A stretch of DNA of 64,000 nt from Eustoma russellianum. Lineage: Eukaryota > Streptophyta > Magnoliopsida > Gentianales > Gentianaceae. This document shows positions 31,110 through 42,169 of the stretch, piece by piece. Every line of letters begins with the position of its first letter. The stretch's first letter is position 1. The position numbers and the translations under genes were made by a program. The DNA is taken from positions 3,385,224-3,449,223 of the forward strand of contig AP025053.1 in assembly GCA_036186865.1 (NCBI GenBank), given 5' to 3'. The notes under the pieces were generated by a model. It worked only from the letters and a program-made list of their open reading frames with translations, ran no database searches and was not told the DNA's origin.

Positions 31110-33905
31110 GGCCCTGATGTTAGAAAATAACTTACGATTTTGCCCCTAAGACACAACCTTAGACCTAAGTGATGACTTGAACTTAAGGCGATGATCATGA
31201 ACATAGGCAATGACCCCAATTATAAGCGATGATTCTGGACATAAGTCACGATTTTAGACGTAAGTAATGATATTGATTACGAGCTGACTTTAGACATAAA
31301 TATGGAATTAGTAATAGGTGTTGATTATGTACTAATTATGATTGGGAGATAAAACGCGATCTTAGAGGTAAGAAGGGTGATGCTAGGAACGATCCTAGAG
31401 TTAAGATATGATCCTAAACTATAGAGGGCCAACGGTTTTGGAGACACATATATCTAAGATACCCCATGCACTTCTCCCTTATGTAAGGCTGATCACAACT
31501 CTCTAAGCCGTGATCTTAGTAACCCTAGTTGAACAATATATAATTGATTCGAATGAATTATGATGTTAATCAGAACATTCTAGTACAAACCTTAGATCAA
31601 TATTACCGGGTCAGGCAGTAACTCGGGCTACCTTACCTTAATTGCAACATAGTACTTGACGCCACTAGGGTAAATTAGAGAAGGTCCATATCCTTACCTG
31701 GACGGTAATACCATAGTAGGCTTAGGACTAAGTTGGGACCATAACTACTAAGAAATGAATAGTAATAGTGGAGTAAATACTAAGGGATGATTTATAGTAG
31801 CATGATAGAAATTAAGCAACGATTTATAAGCATTATGATCAGTAGAGTTAGTGAAAGATACTGTCAACGGAGTTTATAGTTTACAGTTAAGATGCTAATT
31901 TTAGAATTACCAAAATAGGACGATCATATTAGTCTTATTAACGATATTGATCGGCAGTGACATACGAAAACCTACTATAGGATACACATTGGAACGATAA
32001 AGTGTCACAAGATCGTTAGCTAAGTGATGAACCCCTAGAAACATAGAGTTACTTGGCTTGAGTCGAGTAGGCTTGAAGTTTCCAGGAAGCAAGCTTGAAC
32101 AAGTAATAATTACTGTTCAGGTGAGACTAACTGAATTAGAATTAGCGATTAAAATAACCCAGTAAGAAGTGCGATGGATTAGTGTGGCGCACGGAAGTCC
32201 GGTAAATGAGAATACCTTAAGACGAATAATATTGAGTTTCTATGCTAAGATTGGACAGTCTCAGCTAAAGACGTTAGCATGAATAGACGAACATTAGACC
32301 TATAAGTTACGGTACTTATGTAGAATTTACCTTGACCGTAAGAGTGAATCATAGAAATTATACGAAGTATGGGCAAATATCTTTCAAGTGGTTAAGTACT
32401 TATACATGAGCACGTATGCCAAGATATACCTTATATTTCAAAGATTTTTCAATGTTTCTAAGTATTTTAATTAGGGTGCTTATTTGTATAGTCTGCTAAC
32501 TTAACAATGCTATATTTTCTTCCGCCTTCGTATTTCCACCTGATGGAATCTCAACTACTATTGACAAGCTCTGAGAAATAGATACATTTTAAAATGTTGA
32601 GGATTTGAAAAACAATATGTCTATACATTTCAAATATTATTTCACAAATTTTCGTTTAACTATGTTTATTTTGTTAAAATAATGTGAGTTGTTGATTATT
32701 GATATCGCAAGCATTTTAAATTATCACCTGCTTGCTACAAAGTTACCTAATATTTTGCGAGACAAAAAGTAGTTGCAAAACGTACATTCATTTTGAAGGA
32801 GATATACCACTTCCAAATTATTTTATAAAACTTTATGTCGTTGAGTTTCAAATGGTTTTAAGGAGGTCGTACCTAAAACGCTTTTGTGAGTAGGTTATAC
32901 TCATATATTTTTTTCCTTGTTTGAGACACTCGTGCAAACAAGTTAGTCATTCCTTTTATAAGAGGTCACGCGAAACAATACCCGCGAGAACGAGTTTATA
33001 ATACTTTAGCTCGCATGTTTACAAAAAAAATTTAGAGATACTGTATAAATAGTTAAAGCTATATTTTGTATTATAGTCTCTTAAACTACATTTTACAAAA
33101 AAAAAAGGAAGCATGTCCATACATATATTTTGTATACTAGGCTTATGACGGTATCTCTGAGAAATTAAGAGCATGATCATAGAGCTAGTTGGTAAGTATA
33201 TAGGAACTGCTTTTGAGGACTTAGTCGTGTTAAGGAGAGGTAACGATTACCATCCTAGCATACACAAGGATGTTAGTATGATTGAGCATCTGAGTGATAA
33301 ATCATATGTGATAAGCTTATGAAGCGGGTATAGTAGGTTGCAATAAGTTGGGTGAAACATGCCAAGTGGTGTAAGTGGAAGATTGTAAACACTCATTATC
33401 GAGGACTAAATAAGGACTGAATCGCATAAGGATTAGGTCCCCTTGAGAGACGTTAGTATTGACTAAATTAAATCGTACTGGAGTACATTGTATTTCGAAA
33501 AAAAAAATATATATGGCTTCAGGGATGAGTCTGGTGAGCAGAGCGTAAGTTAAAGATTGGGCTACACCTAAGAACTGACTTTAGAGGGTTGTTCATGATA
33601 ACCAATATAGGTACGATATAACCCGACGATTAAGTTATGAAGCCATTATAATGACGGTAACCTTAAGGTTGATTCGAGAACTATACGAGAATAAGTTACG
33701 ATCTATCGGACGGAGGACAATGGATTTAAAGAGTACATTGTGTATATACATACTGAATGATTTGAGAACTTAGTCCTGTACCGAGGAAGTGAAATGAGTA
33801 CCATATCGAAATACGCAATGAATACTGATTTTGGTCATGACCTAAGTAAATGATTTATGAAGGGCTATACTAAGTCATTAATTTCGTAACGCACAAGTTT
33901 CGAGG
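31110..33905 (+). other. Non-coding interior of the Tekay-like element
   Basis: About 2.8 kb with no RT, protease or integrase word in any frame. At 31140-31330 there is a degenerate repeat of about 25-30 bp around the word TAAGCGATGATTT. Elsewhere AT-rich with A/T runs. Confidence 0.7.
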
Positions 33906-33919
33906 ACGAAACTTTTTGT

Positions 33920-33932
33920 AAGGGAGGTGGAA
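33920..33932 (+). other. Polypurine tract of the Tekay-like element
   Basis: AAGGGAGGTGGAA directly before the 3' LTR, preceded by GAGGACGAAACTTTTTG, the typical end of the interior in Tekay-type elements. Confidence 0.8.
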
Positions 33933-34795
33933 TATTACGCCCCGCACCCTCCGTAGGATAATTAAAAGACAAAGAAAGAATTAAAAGGAAATTAATGACG
34001 GTCAACGGTAACAAATTAGGAATTAATAGGAGGATTAATTAGAAATTAATGAGAGATTAAATATTAGAATTAAATAGCATTTAATTCTAGAATTAAATAA
34101 TAAAGGTTTATCTCTTAAGATAAATAAGATAATAGATATAATTTAGAAACATCAAACTTTACCCTAAATCCTTATTAAAACTGACAACGTCAGTTTTTCC
34201 TTCTCTCATTCACCACGACGCAAATCTTCTTCCTCTCATAGGCGACTCTGAAGAACCTTGCGACCCTAGGAGAAGAATCTCTCCAGAAAGCCATTCAATC
34301 CTCCTCCGTTCTTCAATCCGTCTTCGAGTAATCAAAGGCAAGTAATCATCTTATAAGTTCCTACGTTTTGTGAAAGAAAAATGGCCTATTTTGTTATCAA
34401 ATTGGATCACCATGCAGTAGATTCGTTCTTTGATTATGTGTATATGTTTATGTGCTTTCGTTTCAAGATTTGGCCGATGTATATGAAAATGTGATTGTTG
34501 TTGTTGTTGAATCGGTGAAATCCTGCAAATCCTTATCCCTTGAATCCCCTCTTGATGTGATTGCGTGGATGCGTGGGTTTGAGAGAGAAAGGAAGGATTT
34601 TTGGGTTGTTGTGATGGATGAGTCGTGTGTTAGGCTTGAATCTGTAATTTGTAATTGTGTAGCGTTTAATTCGTAGTTTAAGCATGAGATTATAGCAGGG
34701 TTTAGGCTTGGATTGATTGGGATGAAGTTTGGGATCAATTGGAGTTATGGTTTTGTAGTTTCTGCGAAAATCGCAAAGTTTCTGTGCTGGAATCG

Positions 34796-35045
34796 TGGAC
34801 ATCGATCGATCGATGTGAGGGGATGAAGTACATAGATCGATCGATGTGAGGGGATGAAGTCACTTCGATCGATCGATGTGAGGGTATGATGTCCTCTGAT
34901 GGACATCGATCGATCGATGTGAGGGGATGAAGTCACTTCGATCGATCGATGTAGGAAGGGCTGAGAGATCGATGTCCTCTGATGGACATCGATCGATCGA
35001 TGTGAGGGTATGAAGTACATAGATCGATCGATGTGAGGGGATGAT
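34796..35045 (+). repeat. Minisatellite of ATCGATCGATCGAT palindromes (3' LTR)
   Basis: Eight units as in the 5' LTR; unit 3 has a CACTTC lead where the 5' LTR has ACATAG, a sign of gene conversion or recombination between units. Confidence 0.85.
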
Positions 35046-35526
35046 GTCCACCAGTTTTGTGGAAAAATAGAGAAAGAAAGAGGGAAGCTCGGGGAATCTT
35101 TGGGTGACCTTAGAGGCTTCTTAAGACCTGATTAAAGGTAGTCTAAGACTTGGGAACATGACCTAGGATGGTGAATCAACTTGGTGACTTCGATGAGTTC
35201 TCGAATCGAGTTTCGATGTGAATGACTTAGGTGGGTTAGGAAATGAACGTACGAGGCATTATAGAGTCAACGAAAGAAAGACGAGATACTTGCAGTAGGT
35301 TGTGAACCTTAAGATCAAGGCTAAGTGTTGACGAGTTAGTTGAAGCCTAAGCTTTGATGTGTAAGTGAGTGAACTCTTGTGTGTGTTGCTTGTACTTGCG
35401 CATGTGATTATGTACTGCATACGTGAATGTGAAATGTGAATGTACAAGGAGTCTGCATCATGGCACGTGCATTGCATAAGGTTTTGAAAAAGAGATGTGC
35501 TTCGGCACAGATTTGCGAAGGTGAAA

Positions 35527-35803
35527 TGCAATGTTAACCGGGATGGAAATTTAAGCCGGGGTGCATTGCAGGACACAAAAGACTGTAACGTTAACCGGGA
35601 TGGAAATTTAAGCCGGGGTGCGTTACAGGGTATAAAGTCCTCTACAATGTTAATCGGGATGGAAATATAAGCCGAGGTGCATTGTAGAGTTTATGAGAGC
35701 TGTGATGTTAATCGGGATGGAAATATAAGCCGAGGTGCATCACAGAGCATATGAGCTTGTAACGTTAACCGGGATGGAAATATAAGCCGGGGTGCGTTAC
35801 AAG
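35527..35803 (+). repeat. Five-unit hairpin array (3' LTR)
   Basis: Same five units as at 29592-29868, shifted by 5,935 bp. Because the LTRs were copied from one RNA, this is not independent evidence for the fold. Confidence 0.8.
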
Positions 35804-36499
35804 GTAATGAGTTAGGAACCGGACATTGTGACATGCATTGCATTGATTTGAAAAGAAAAGGTTCATGCATATGTGACTGTGTACTGTAGTGCATATTTTG
35901 ACACGCATCACGAGAGTCGTTGTGGAATGAATGCTCATGTTAATTGATTGATATTGATATGTTAATTGCGTTCCGAATGGCTGTACTTGCTATTACGTGA
36001 CTCATTTCTATATTTGGAAGTTTACAAGACATGTGCCCCACAATTCCCTTGAATTACCTATTACTCATGTCTTGCCATGTGTTGATCCCGTATGTCTTAT
36101 AAGCGGGTTACTTGCTAGCGTTTTTCGCTAAGGGTACTGCCTTTGTGTTACAGGAGAACCCGAGTACGATATGATCTTTACTGAGGATGACGGCGAGTGG
36201 GCTGAATGGGATTCATAGAGACAAGTTGGGAGCTAGATGAGACATTTATTATTGATTTCAGTTCTCTCCTACTCTTGAGGATTAATCCGTGATTACTGTG
36301 GTTACCCTTAGAGATGTTGCTATCACTTGATGTATTGAGTTGATAGTTGAGATTTATTTGATACATGTTTCCGCACTTATTTCTCTTACGTCATTGATGA
36401 TGTGTAAACGAGAGATGAGACGTCTTGTAGTCTTCTCAGTAAGCTACGACGGGTGTACCGGTTCGGATTCCGCTGTCCGGGTCGGGGCGCTACACTTTT

Positions 36500-38005
36500 T
36501 CTCTTACTTCTTCTAGGTGACGTGTCATTACTAGACGTTTTGCTAGACTCACCTTTTTCAAATTTAGGACTAACTAATGACTCTTTTTTCATAGGAAAAA
36601 TATGCTCAAAAAACTCAGCATTCTTAGATTCAACGATAGAACCATTATCAACCAACATGAATCTATATGCAGCACTATTTTGAGCATATCCTACGAAAAC
36701 ACAATCATTAGTCTTAGGACCAATTTTACTTCTTTTGAACTCTGGCATACCAACCTTGGCTAAGCACCCCCACACTTTGAAGTAATTCAAGTTAGGTGCG
36801 TAACCTCTCCAAAGTTCATAAGGAGTTTTATTGGTCTTTTTATGTGGGATTCTATTCAAGATATGACATGCCGAAAGGATTGCCTCTCCCCACATATTGT
36901 TAGGCAAACCTGAGCTTATAAGCATGGCATTCATCATATCCTTAAGCATTCTATTTTTCCTTTCAGCGACTCCATTAGATTGACGAGTGTAAGGCGGTGT
37001 AAACTCATGTATAATTCCATTATCTTCACAAAATTTTTGCAAAGATAACACATTATACTCACCTCCTCTATCTGTCCTCAATCTTTTAATTTTCCTGTCT
37101 AGTTGATTTTCAACTTCATTTTTATACCTGATGAACATGCTTTCAGATTCGTCTTTATGTGCTAACAAGTAAACTCTAGTGTATCTAGAGAAGTCATCAA
37201 TAAAAGTTATGTAATACTTTTTACCACCTTTACTTGTATAACCTCTAAAGTCACCAAGATCACTATGTATGAGTTCCAACTTATCTGTTGTTCTTTCAAC
37301 AGATTTAAACGACTTCTTGTGATGTTTTGCTTCTACACAAAACTCACACTTTCCAAAGTCATTTTCACATACATACGAGATTAGGTTGGTGAACTTTAGT
37401 CTTTTTAATGCATCTTTATTAACATGTCCTAATCTTGCATGCCAAATATTCAAAGAGTCAACAACATAAGCAGAACTAGATGCATTCTTATTATTCATAA
37501 TACACACAACATCTAATACAAGTAAACCTCCGGAGCAATAACCTTTCCCGACAAACTCCCCATTTCTAGAAAGTATAAGCTTATCAGACTCAAGAACAAG
37601 TTTAATGTTAGCCTTGTTCAGTAGTACTCCGGAAATCAAGTTCCTACGCATCGCAGGAACATGCAACACATTGTTCAACTCCAGTCTCTTGCCAGAAGTC
37701 AACTTGAGGAGCACCTTTCCTTTACCAAGAACCTTGATACCATGTGCATCTCCCAAGAAAACTTGCTCGCCATCATCTATTTCTTGATATTCAAAAAATA
37801 GATCCTTACTGGTAGCAATGTGCTTGGTAGCCCCCGTGTCTACCACCCATTCCGAAGCACTACCGACAAGGTTTACCTCAGATAAGACGACCGCAGCAAT
37901 GACTTCGTCGGTTGTCTTTGAGAACTCTACCAGATGTGCTTGATTGCTCGGTTGGCCTTTCCGTTGGTTGCATTTAGCCGCTCTGTGTCCAAGCTTTCCG
38001 CACAC
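36500..38005 (-). CDS. Copia pol part 1: zinc-knuckle end, protease and integrase
   Basis: In frame after a stop at 38008-38006. First comes the rest of a CCHC knuckle (CGKLGHRAAKC), then the aspartic protease with DTGATKH (near residue 57), the pre-integrase LWHARLGH, an HSDLGDF, the catalytic DDFSRYTRVY and TDRGGEYNV segments, and the integrase C-terminus with FKVWGCLAKVG. The frame is open to 36500, where the nested LTR interrupts it; bases 36499-36386 belong to that LTR and its target duplication and contribute a false tail. RT follows on the other side at 28013. This half would process the polyprotein and insert the DNA copy. Confidence 0.92.
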
Positions 38006-38719
38006 TCAGCACGCTCCTTTCATCTTCTTCTGTCCTTGTCCCTGCACAAATGTCTTACCTTTGCCATTGTGCTGAGTCTTTTGCCTCTTGGGTTTGTGCT
38101 CCACCACATTGGCTTGGGAGTTCCTTTCATCACGTCCAATGTCATCAAGCCGATTATTCTCTTCAATGCGAATGTGCTTGATGACTGCATCCAAGGTCAA
38201 CTTGGCATCATCATGCTTGCCTCTCTTCTTGTATTTGCTCCAAGAAGAAGGTAGCTTTTCCAACAAGGAGGCAGCTTGAAAAGTTTCATCAACTTTGATG
38301 CCTTCTTGCTCCATGTTATCCACCAATTGTTGATATTGGTGGATTTGATCATTGATCGGTATGTGGTCTACCATTTGGAATTTTAGAAACTCGCTGACCA
38401 CATACTTTCTTTTGCCAACATCTTCAGAACCATATTTGTTCTGAAGTGCTGCCCAAATATCCTTTGCTGACACAAATTTGACATAAATGTCGAATAGAGA
38501 GTTGGAGAGAAAGTGCAGAATGTGTCCTCTACACGTAGTATTGTCAGCATCATACTTTTTGCCTTCTGTTTCATCTGTTGGCCTGTCTTTGGAAAGCACA
38601 TATGAAACAGAAATCATCTCCAAGAAGAACAACACCTTTGCTGCCCAACGCTTGAAGAATTTACCATCAAATGGCTCCATTTTGGACATGTCAGGAACAG
38701 ATGCTTGTCTTGTTGCCAT
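38006..38719 (-). CDS. Copia gag
   Basis: Start chosen at 38719 (MATRQASVPDMSKMEPFDG), the usual kind of copia gag beginning, though the frame is open a further 20 codons upstream. It contains the copia gag/UBN2-type region (KFFKRWAAKVLFFLE, later LEKLPSSWSKYK) and ends at a TGA inside the CCHC zinc knuckle: C-stop-V-C, then x4-H-x4-C lie in the next frame segment. Everything else stays in the same reading frame as pol. The stop could be a decay mutation, or a programmed stop. It would form the particle shell and bind RNA. Confidence 0.88.
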   Translation of the reverse strand: MATRQASVPDMSKMEPFDGKFFKRWAAKVLFFLEMISVSYVLSKDRPTDETEGKKYDADNTTCRGHILHFLSNSLFDIYVKFVSAKDIWAALQNKYGSEDVGKRKYVVSEFLKFQMVDHIPINDQIHQYQQLVDNMEQEGIKVDETFQAASLLEKLPSSWSKYKKRGKHDDAKLTLDAVIKHIRIEENNRLDDIGRDERNSQANVVEHKPKRQKTQHNGKGKTFVQGQGQKKMKGAC

Positions 38720-38955
38720 ATTCACAAAAAAAATTGCTTTAAGATTGTTGGAAAATTGCAGAGAATATTGGCAACACAAACTATAGAACAGCCGAGACGT
38801 GACGGATTGTCACTGTCCTTAAAGCAATTTTGCCTATACCAAAGAGCAAGGTATACTTCAAGCAAATGCTTCCCAGGATATAACGGCTTACTTCCTTTCT
38901 ATTGCTCTTAGAGAGAAAGTATTGAACTTGTTTAGTAGAAGAGAATGATAGTGAA

Positions 38956-39585
38956 AGGTAGAAGAAGAATGCTGCAGAATTTTTTTCACAAGAATTCAAG
39001 AGTTTTTCATCTATTTTTCATATATATTTTGAAGATAGCAAAGCCTACTATTTATAGGCTTTGAGACAAGTTCAAAAGACCCTTTTCTGCAGATTTTTCC
39101 TCCATGGATCGGTTATGGACGTTCAATATGAAAGGAGATGTCATTTGGAGAAGAAGATGCATCTTTTGTGAACAGTCGGGTCACATTAGGCGCTTCATGT
39201 GACATCGAACGACATATTAGGCGCTTCATGTGACATCGAACGACTGTACAAAATGACATTAGGCGCTTCATGTCACTTCGAACGACTGTACAAAATGACA
39301 TTAGGCGCTTCATGCCACATTGAACGCCTATACAAGGCGTTCGAAGTATTCTGGAAGTGTTCCTGAACACTTCGAACGCCTACATTAGGCGCTTCAAGTG
39401 TCTGGAAGTATTCCAGAACACTTCGAACGCCTACATTAGGCGCTTCAAGTGTTTGGAACGCCCCCATTTCGTTCCATCCTTCATAAAACACTCCAAACTT
39501 CATCCAATCTCCTATCAACAGGTCACATAACACTATACAAGGTTGGATCACAAGATTTAAAATACTTTTAAGTACTTTTCCAACA
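38956..39585 (-). repeat. 5' LTR of the copia element
   Basis: 630 bp, 51 bp longer than the 3' LTR owing to one additional tandem unit (near 39375-39440). TATAAATA on the - strand at 39056-39049. The HSE-like dyads here are TTCTGGAA, TTCCTGAA and TTCCAGAA: the flanking TTC/GAA is kept while the two middle bases vary. Confidence 0.9.
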
Positions 39586-39821
39586 TTAGGTTGTGTTAGT
39601 AGGCCCCAGCCCCAATAAACATTATGTAGGATGCAGATAAAGAGCCCAATGACCTCTTAGGTTGGATGAAAACTTACGCAGTGACCTGCACAAGGTGTCA
39701 TCCACAAATCAAGCTTTCGGTCTAGCAACAGTGGAACACTCGCACTGTGCATCTCCTTGGATTTGAACTCTTGACTTCTTGGAGCAAATCTCAACGTGAG
39801 TATCAAACTGGACTGTGCCCT
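39586..39821 (-). mobile_element. tRNA-derived SINE, family A
   Basis: On the - strand: start GGGCACAGTCCAGTTTGATACTC, B-box-like AGAGTTCAAATCC, then CACCTTGTGCAGGTCACTGCG and a 3' end that runs into the copia LTR at ACACAACCTAA. The copia element sits at the SINE's 3' end. Confidence 0.7.
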
Positions 39822-40315
39822 ATATATGTATATGTATGTATGCACATATGATATTAACGTTTTGTTCGATGTAATTATCCTGTAGGGTCTCTATGTGTGT
39901 TTATTCTAGGAGATCACAAGTTTCCATCGTTGGATTTGGACAGAAATATGCTTTTGTACATGCATGCATAGACATGTAGCTTGCAAATATGGTGAGTTTT
40001 ATATTCTTATCTCTCTTCTTTCTTTCTTGGTGTCAGAATCTATTGGAGGTATCCAACGAAACATGGAATTACCATAATTTAATCTTGTCAAAGCGGATCA
40101 TTAAGGGAATAACAGAATTATCCCTTTTGCCGTTTTAATTACGTAGTAAATGTTGACATGAATTACATATCTATTTGATTGATCGAACGGGAAAATATTG
40201 AGTTCTTTAATGACTTTCCCTCAATAGACAAATATATAAATGCAATGATAGCGTACAACAAGCAGTGGAGTAGGTGGCTTTAGACTTAAAACAGATGTGA
40301 GGACACAAATCTGCA

Positions 40316-40479
40316 GGGATATGATCCCTTCACCGCAAGTAAAATGCGGTAACGGGTGACCGCGCGACACGCGGCAGTAAAAGGGTGGTGAGGCTAGATG
40401 CAGGTGACCCTCATCTAGCCGCCATGTATCGCGTGGTCACAAAAGGATGAGGAAAGTGGGGGTGAGGAGATCCCAACCC
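40316..40479. mobile_element. Mutator-like MITE, GGG-type (copy C)
   Basis: 164 bp with a perfect 9-bp target duplication AAATCTGCA (40307-40315 and 40480-40488). The G-box core of the left arm is changed to CACGCGG and part of the right arm is deleted. Confidence 0.85.
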
Positions 40480-40597
40480 AAATCTGCATTTGTATTTGTA
40501 TTTTATTTTATATAAACTCCCATGGCCAGTTGCCAGAGCAATTATTTTAGATAACACCGTGTCTCTCTTTTGTTTCCATTCAGCTGTTTCATTGAGC

Positions 40598-40783
40598 GGG
40601 TTAGGATCTCATCACCGCAAAACCCTTTACCCCATGCGTCAACGCGCGACACGTGGCAGTAGGGGGTGAGTGGTGAGGCTAGATGCGGATGACCCTCATC
40701 TAGCATCACCATCCATCCCTGCTGCCACGTGTCGCACGGTGACGCATGAGGTGAAGGGAAAGTGGATGAGGTGATCTCATCCC
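40598..40783. mobile_element. Mutator-like MITE, GGG-type (copy D)
   Basis: 186 bp: GGGTTAGGATCTCATCACC start, GGTGATCTCATCCC end. Target duplication TCATTGAGC/TCATTAAGC (8 of 9). Arms hold CGACACGTGGCAGTAG and TGCCACGTGTCGCACG. Confidence 0.88.
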
Positions 40784-40904
40784 TCATTAAGCTGACGTTT
40801 TGAAATGTTTTTTTTCCTCTGGAGCAAAAGATTAAATTTCTGGAACAGGAGTCTTTAATGTCTCAGCCTTATGGGGATGAGTAGAAGATTTAAATTGACA
40901 TCGG

Positions 40905-41110
40905 TTTTCTAAATTGGTAAGATGTTACCATACAACCTATACAAAGAGTCTATTACAAACCGGACATGTAAGCCAACATCCAACTGGGTCGAATTCAAGT
41001 CTTTGGCTTTCAGACTCAGATAACAATATTGGTTCCATATTGCACGGTGTCCTGGTTCGAACTGCATCTTTCTAGAGTAATGTCCAAACCCGATAACAAG
41101 TGAGCTATAC
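40905..41110. repeat. SINE-like repeat, unassigned
   Basis: Contains two TTCGAA boxes (GGGTCGAATTCAAG, CTGGTTCGAACTGC) and a CAGATAACAATATTGG segment distantly like family D. No second copy close enough to be sure. Confidence 0.3.
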
Positions 41111-41584
41111 CTTTGAAATGTTTTTTAACCTGGAAACCATGACCTACATACATTAGGAATATTAATATATCTTGCATTGAGTTTATCACATCGATTTTTT
41201 AGTTAAAGAATTTAAATTGTGACAAATTGAAAAGATGGTGTTTTGAGAGTAACACAAAAAAGATGTTCTAGTAGTTTATTAAATTCTAGTTTGGAAATCG
41301 CACGTAATGTTGATCTAAAGCTAAGCGACATCATTTTTAAGTCCACACCAATTTTGTTACCGTTGATGTCAACAACCAATATCTATTAATTGGATCAAAT
41401 TTTAATATTAGCACTATTTGTCCTTTTTATAACTGTAACTATCTTCCATTAAATTATACCTAGGCGCAATACTTTCGTTTTTGTCGTCCCAGATTAGTGC
41501 CCTGCATTTTGACTAGAATCTTCAAGGTTCTATAATTTGATTGATTTCTAAAAAATGTAGTGGATTTTTTAGGGAGTTTGAGTA

Positions 41585-41765
41585 ACTGATAAGGTTGATA
41601 CTTTATGAATTTAAGGTCACAAATTCGAACCGTGGAAACAGCTTCCTGTACGAAAAAATATAGGGTAAGACTCTATACATCAGATTGCTTTCCCTCTCTA
41701 GGCCCTGTACAAATGCAAGAGCTCATTGCACCGGAAACGTTCTTTTGTAATGGGTCTTTTTTTAA
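41585..41765 (+). mobile_element. SINE-like repeat, family C
   Basis: B-box-like CACAAATTCGAACCGTGG, then TAGGGTAAGACTCTATACAT, CCTGTACAAATGCAAGAGCTC and GCACCGGAAACGTTCTTT. Matches the partial copy at 22990-23100. Confidence 0.55.
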
Positions 41766-42169
41766 TTTTTCTTAAATAACATAAATAATAAATGACAGCA
41801 ACACTCACATACATACACCTGCTCGACTTGCAGGATTTTATTGTGTTTCGGGACTTGATTTTTTGTTTGTCATTATTTATGTTCACAATTTATAAATTGA
41901 GAGGAGGTAATCTAACGATGGGTGATTAGATTGATTATTAATTTTCGTAAGTTTTCTTTGCAATTAAGCCAATGAAGTATATTATGCTAGAATTGCAAAT
42001 TAAAAGAAAAAGTAAAAAAAGGCATGAGGAATTATAGACACTACATTGTAGCGGTAGAAATTACCAAAAAAAATATGTTAATTACTTCCTCTATTTTAAA
42101 ATATTATTCTAACTTGAAAAGCATGATTTGTTTTAACTATACTTAAATCAGAAGAAAACAATATTTTGT

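Larger units (their letters stand above)
27999..36494 (+). mobile_element. Tekay-like Ty3/gypsy element without pol (LARD-type), nested in copia
   Basis: 8,496 bp inserted into copia pol with a 5-bp target duplication CTTTT (27994-27998 and 36495-36499). LTRs are 27999-30559 and 33933-36494 (about 2.56 kb each). A perfect tRNA-iMet primer site lies at 30562-30573. The 5' LTR begins TGTTACGCC, ending CGCTACA; the 3' LTR starts with TA instead of TG, a point change. Long LTRs, iMet priming and the GAGGACGAAACTTTTTG run before the 3' LTR are typical of chromovirus Tekay/Del elements. Only the start of gag remains; the 3.4-kb interior has no pol. The LTRs differ at only a few bases plus one changed repeat unit, so it is younger than its copia host. 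Confidence 0.9.
33933..36494 (+). repeat. 3' LTR of the Tekay-like element
   Basis: 2,562 bp, near-identical to the 5' LTR. The start is TATTACGCC (TG changed to TA). It repeats the palindrome array at 34796-35045 and the hairpin array at 35527-35803 (hairpin stems identical by eye to the 5' LTR). Confidence 0.93.
25236..39585 (-). mobile_element. Ty1/copia LTR retrotransposon, interrupted by a nested element
   Basis: Minus-strand element: 5' LTR 38956-39585, gag 38719-38006, pol part 1 to 36500, a nested insertion at 27999-36494 flanked by CTTTT, pol part 2 to 26388, a purine tract at 25815-25823, and 3' LTR 25236-25814. The LTRs start TGTTGGAAAAG on the - strand. Before the insertion the element was about 5.85 kb. 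The copia order (integrase before RT) is clear. I found no convincing target duplication and no tRNA-Met-type primer site after the 5' LTR. LTR divergence (several substitutions plus a 51-bp repeat-unit difference) makes it older than the element inside it, as nesting requires. Confidence 0.9.
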
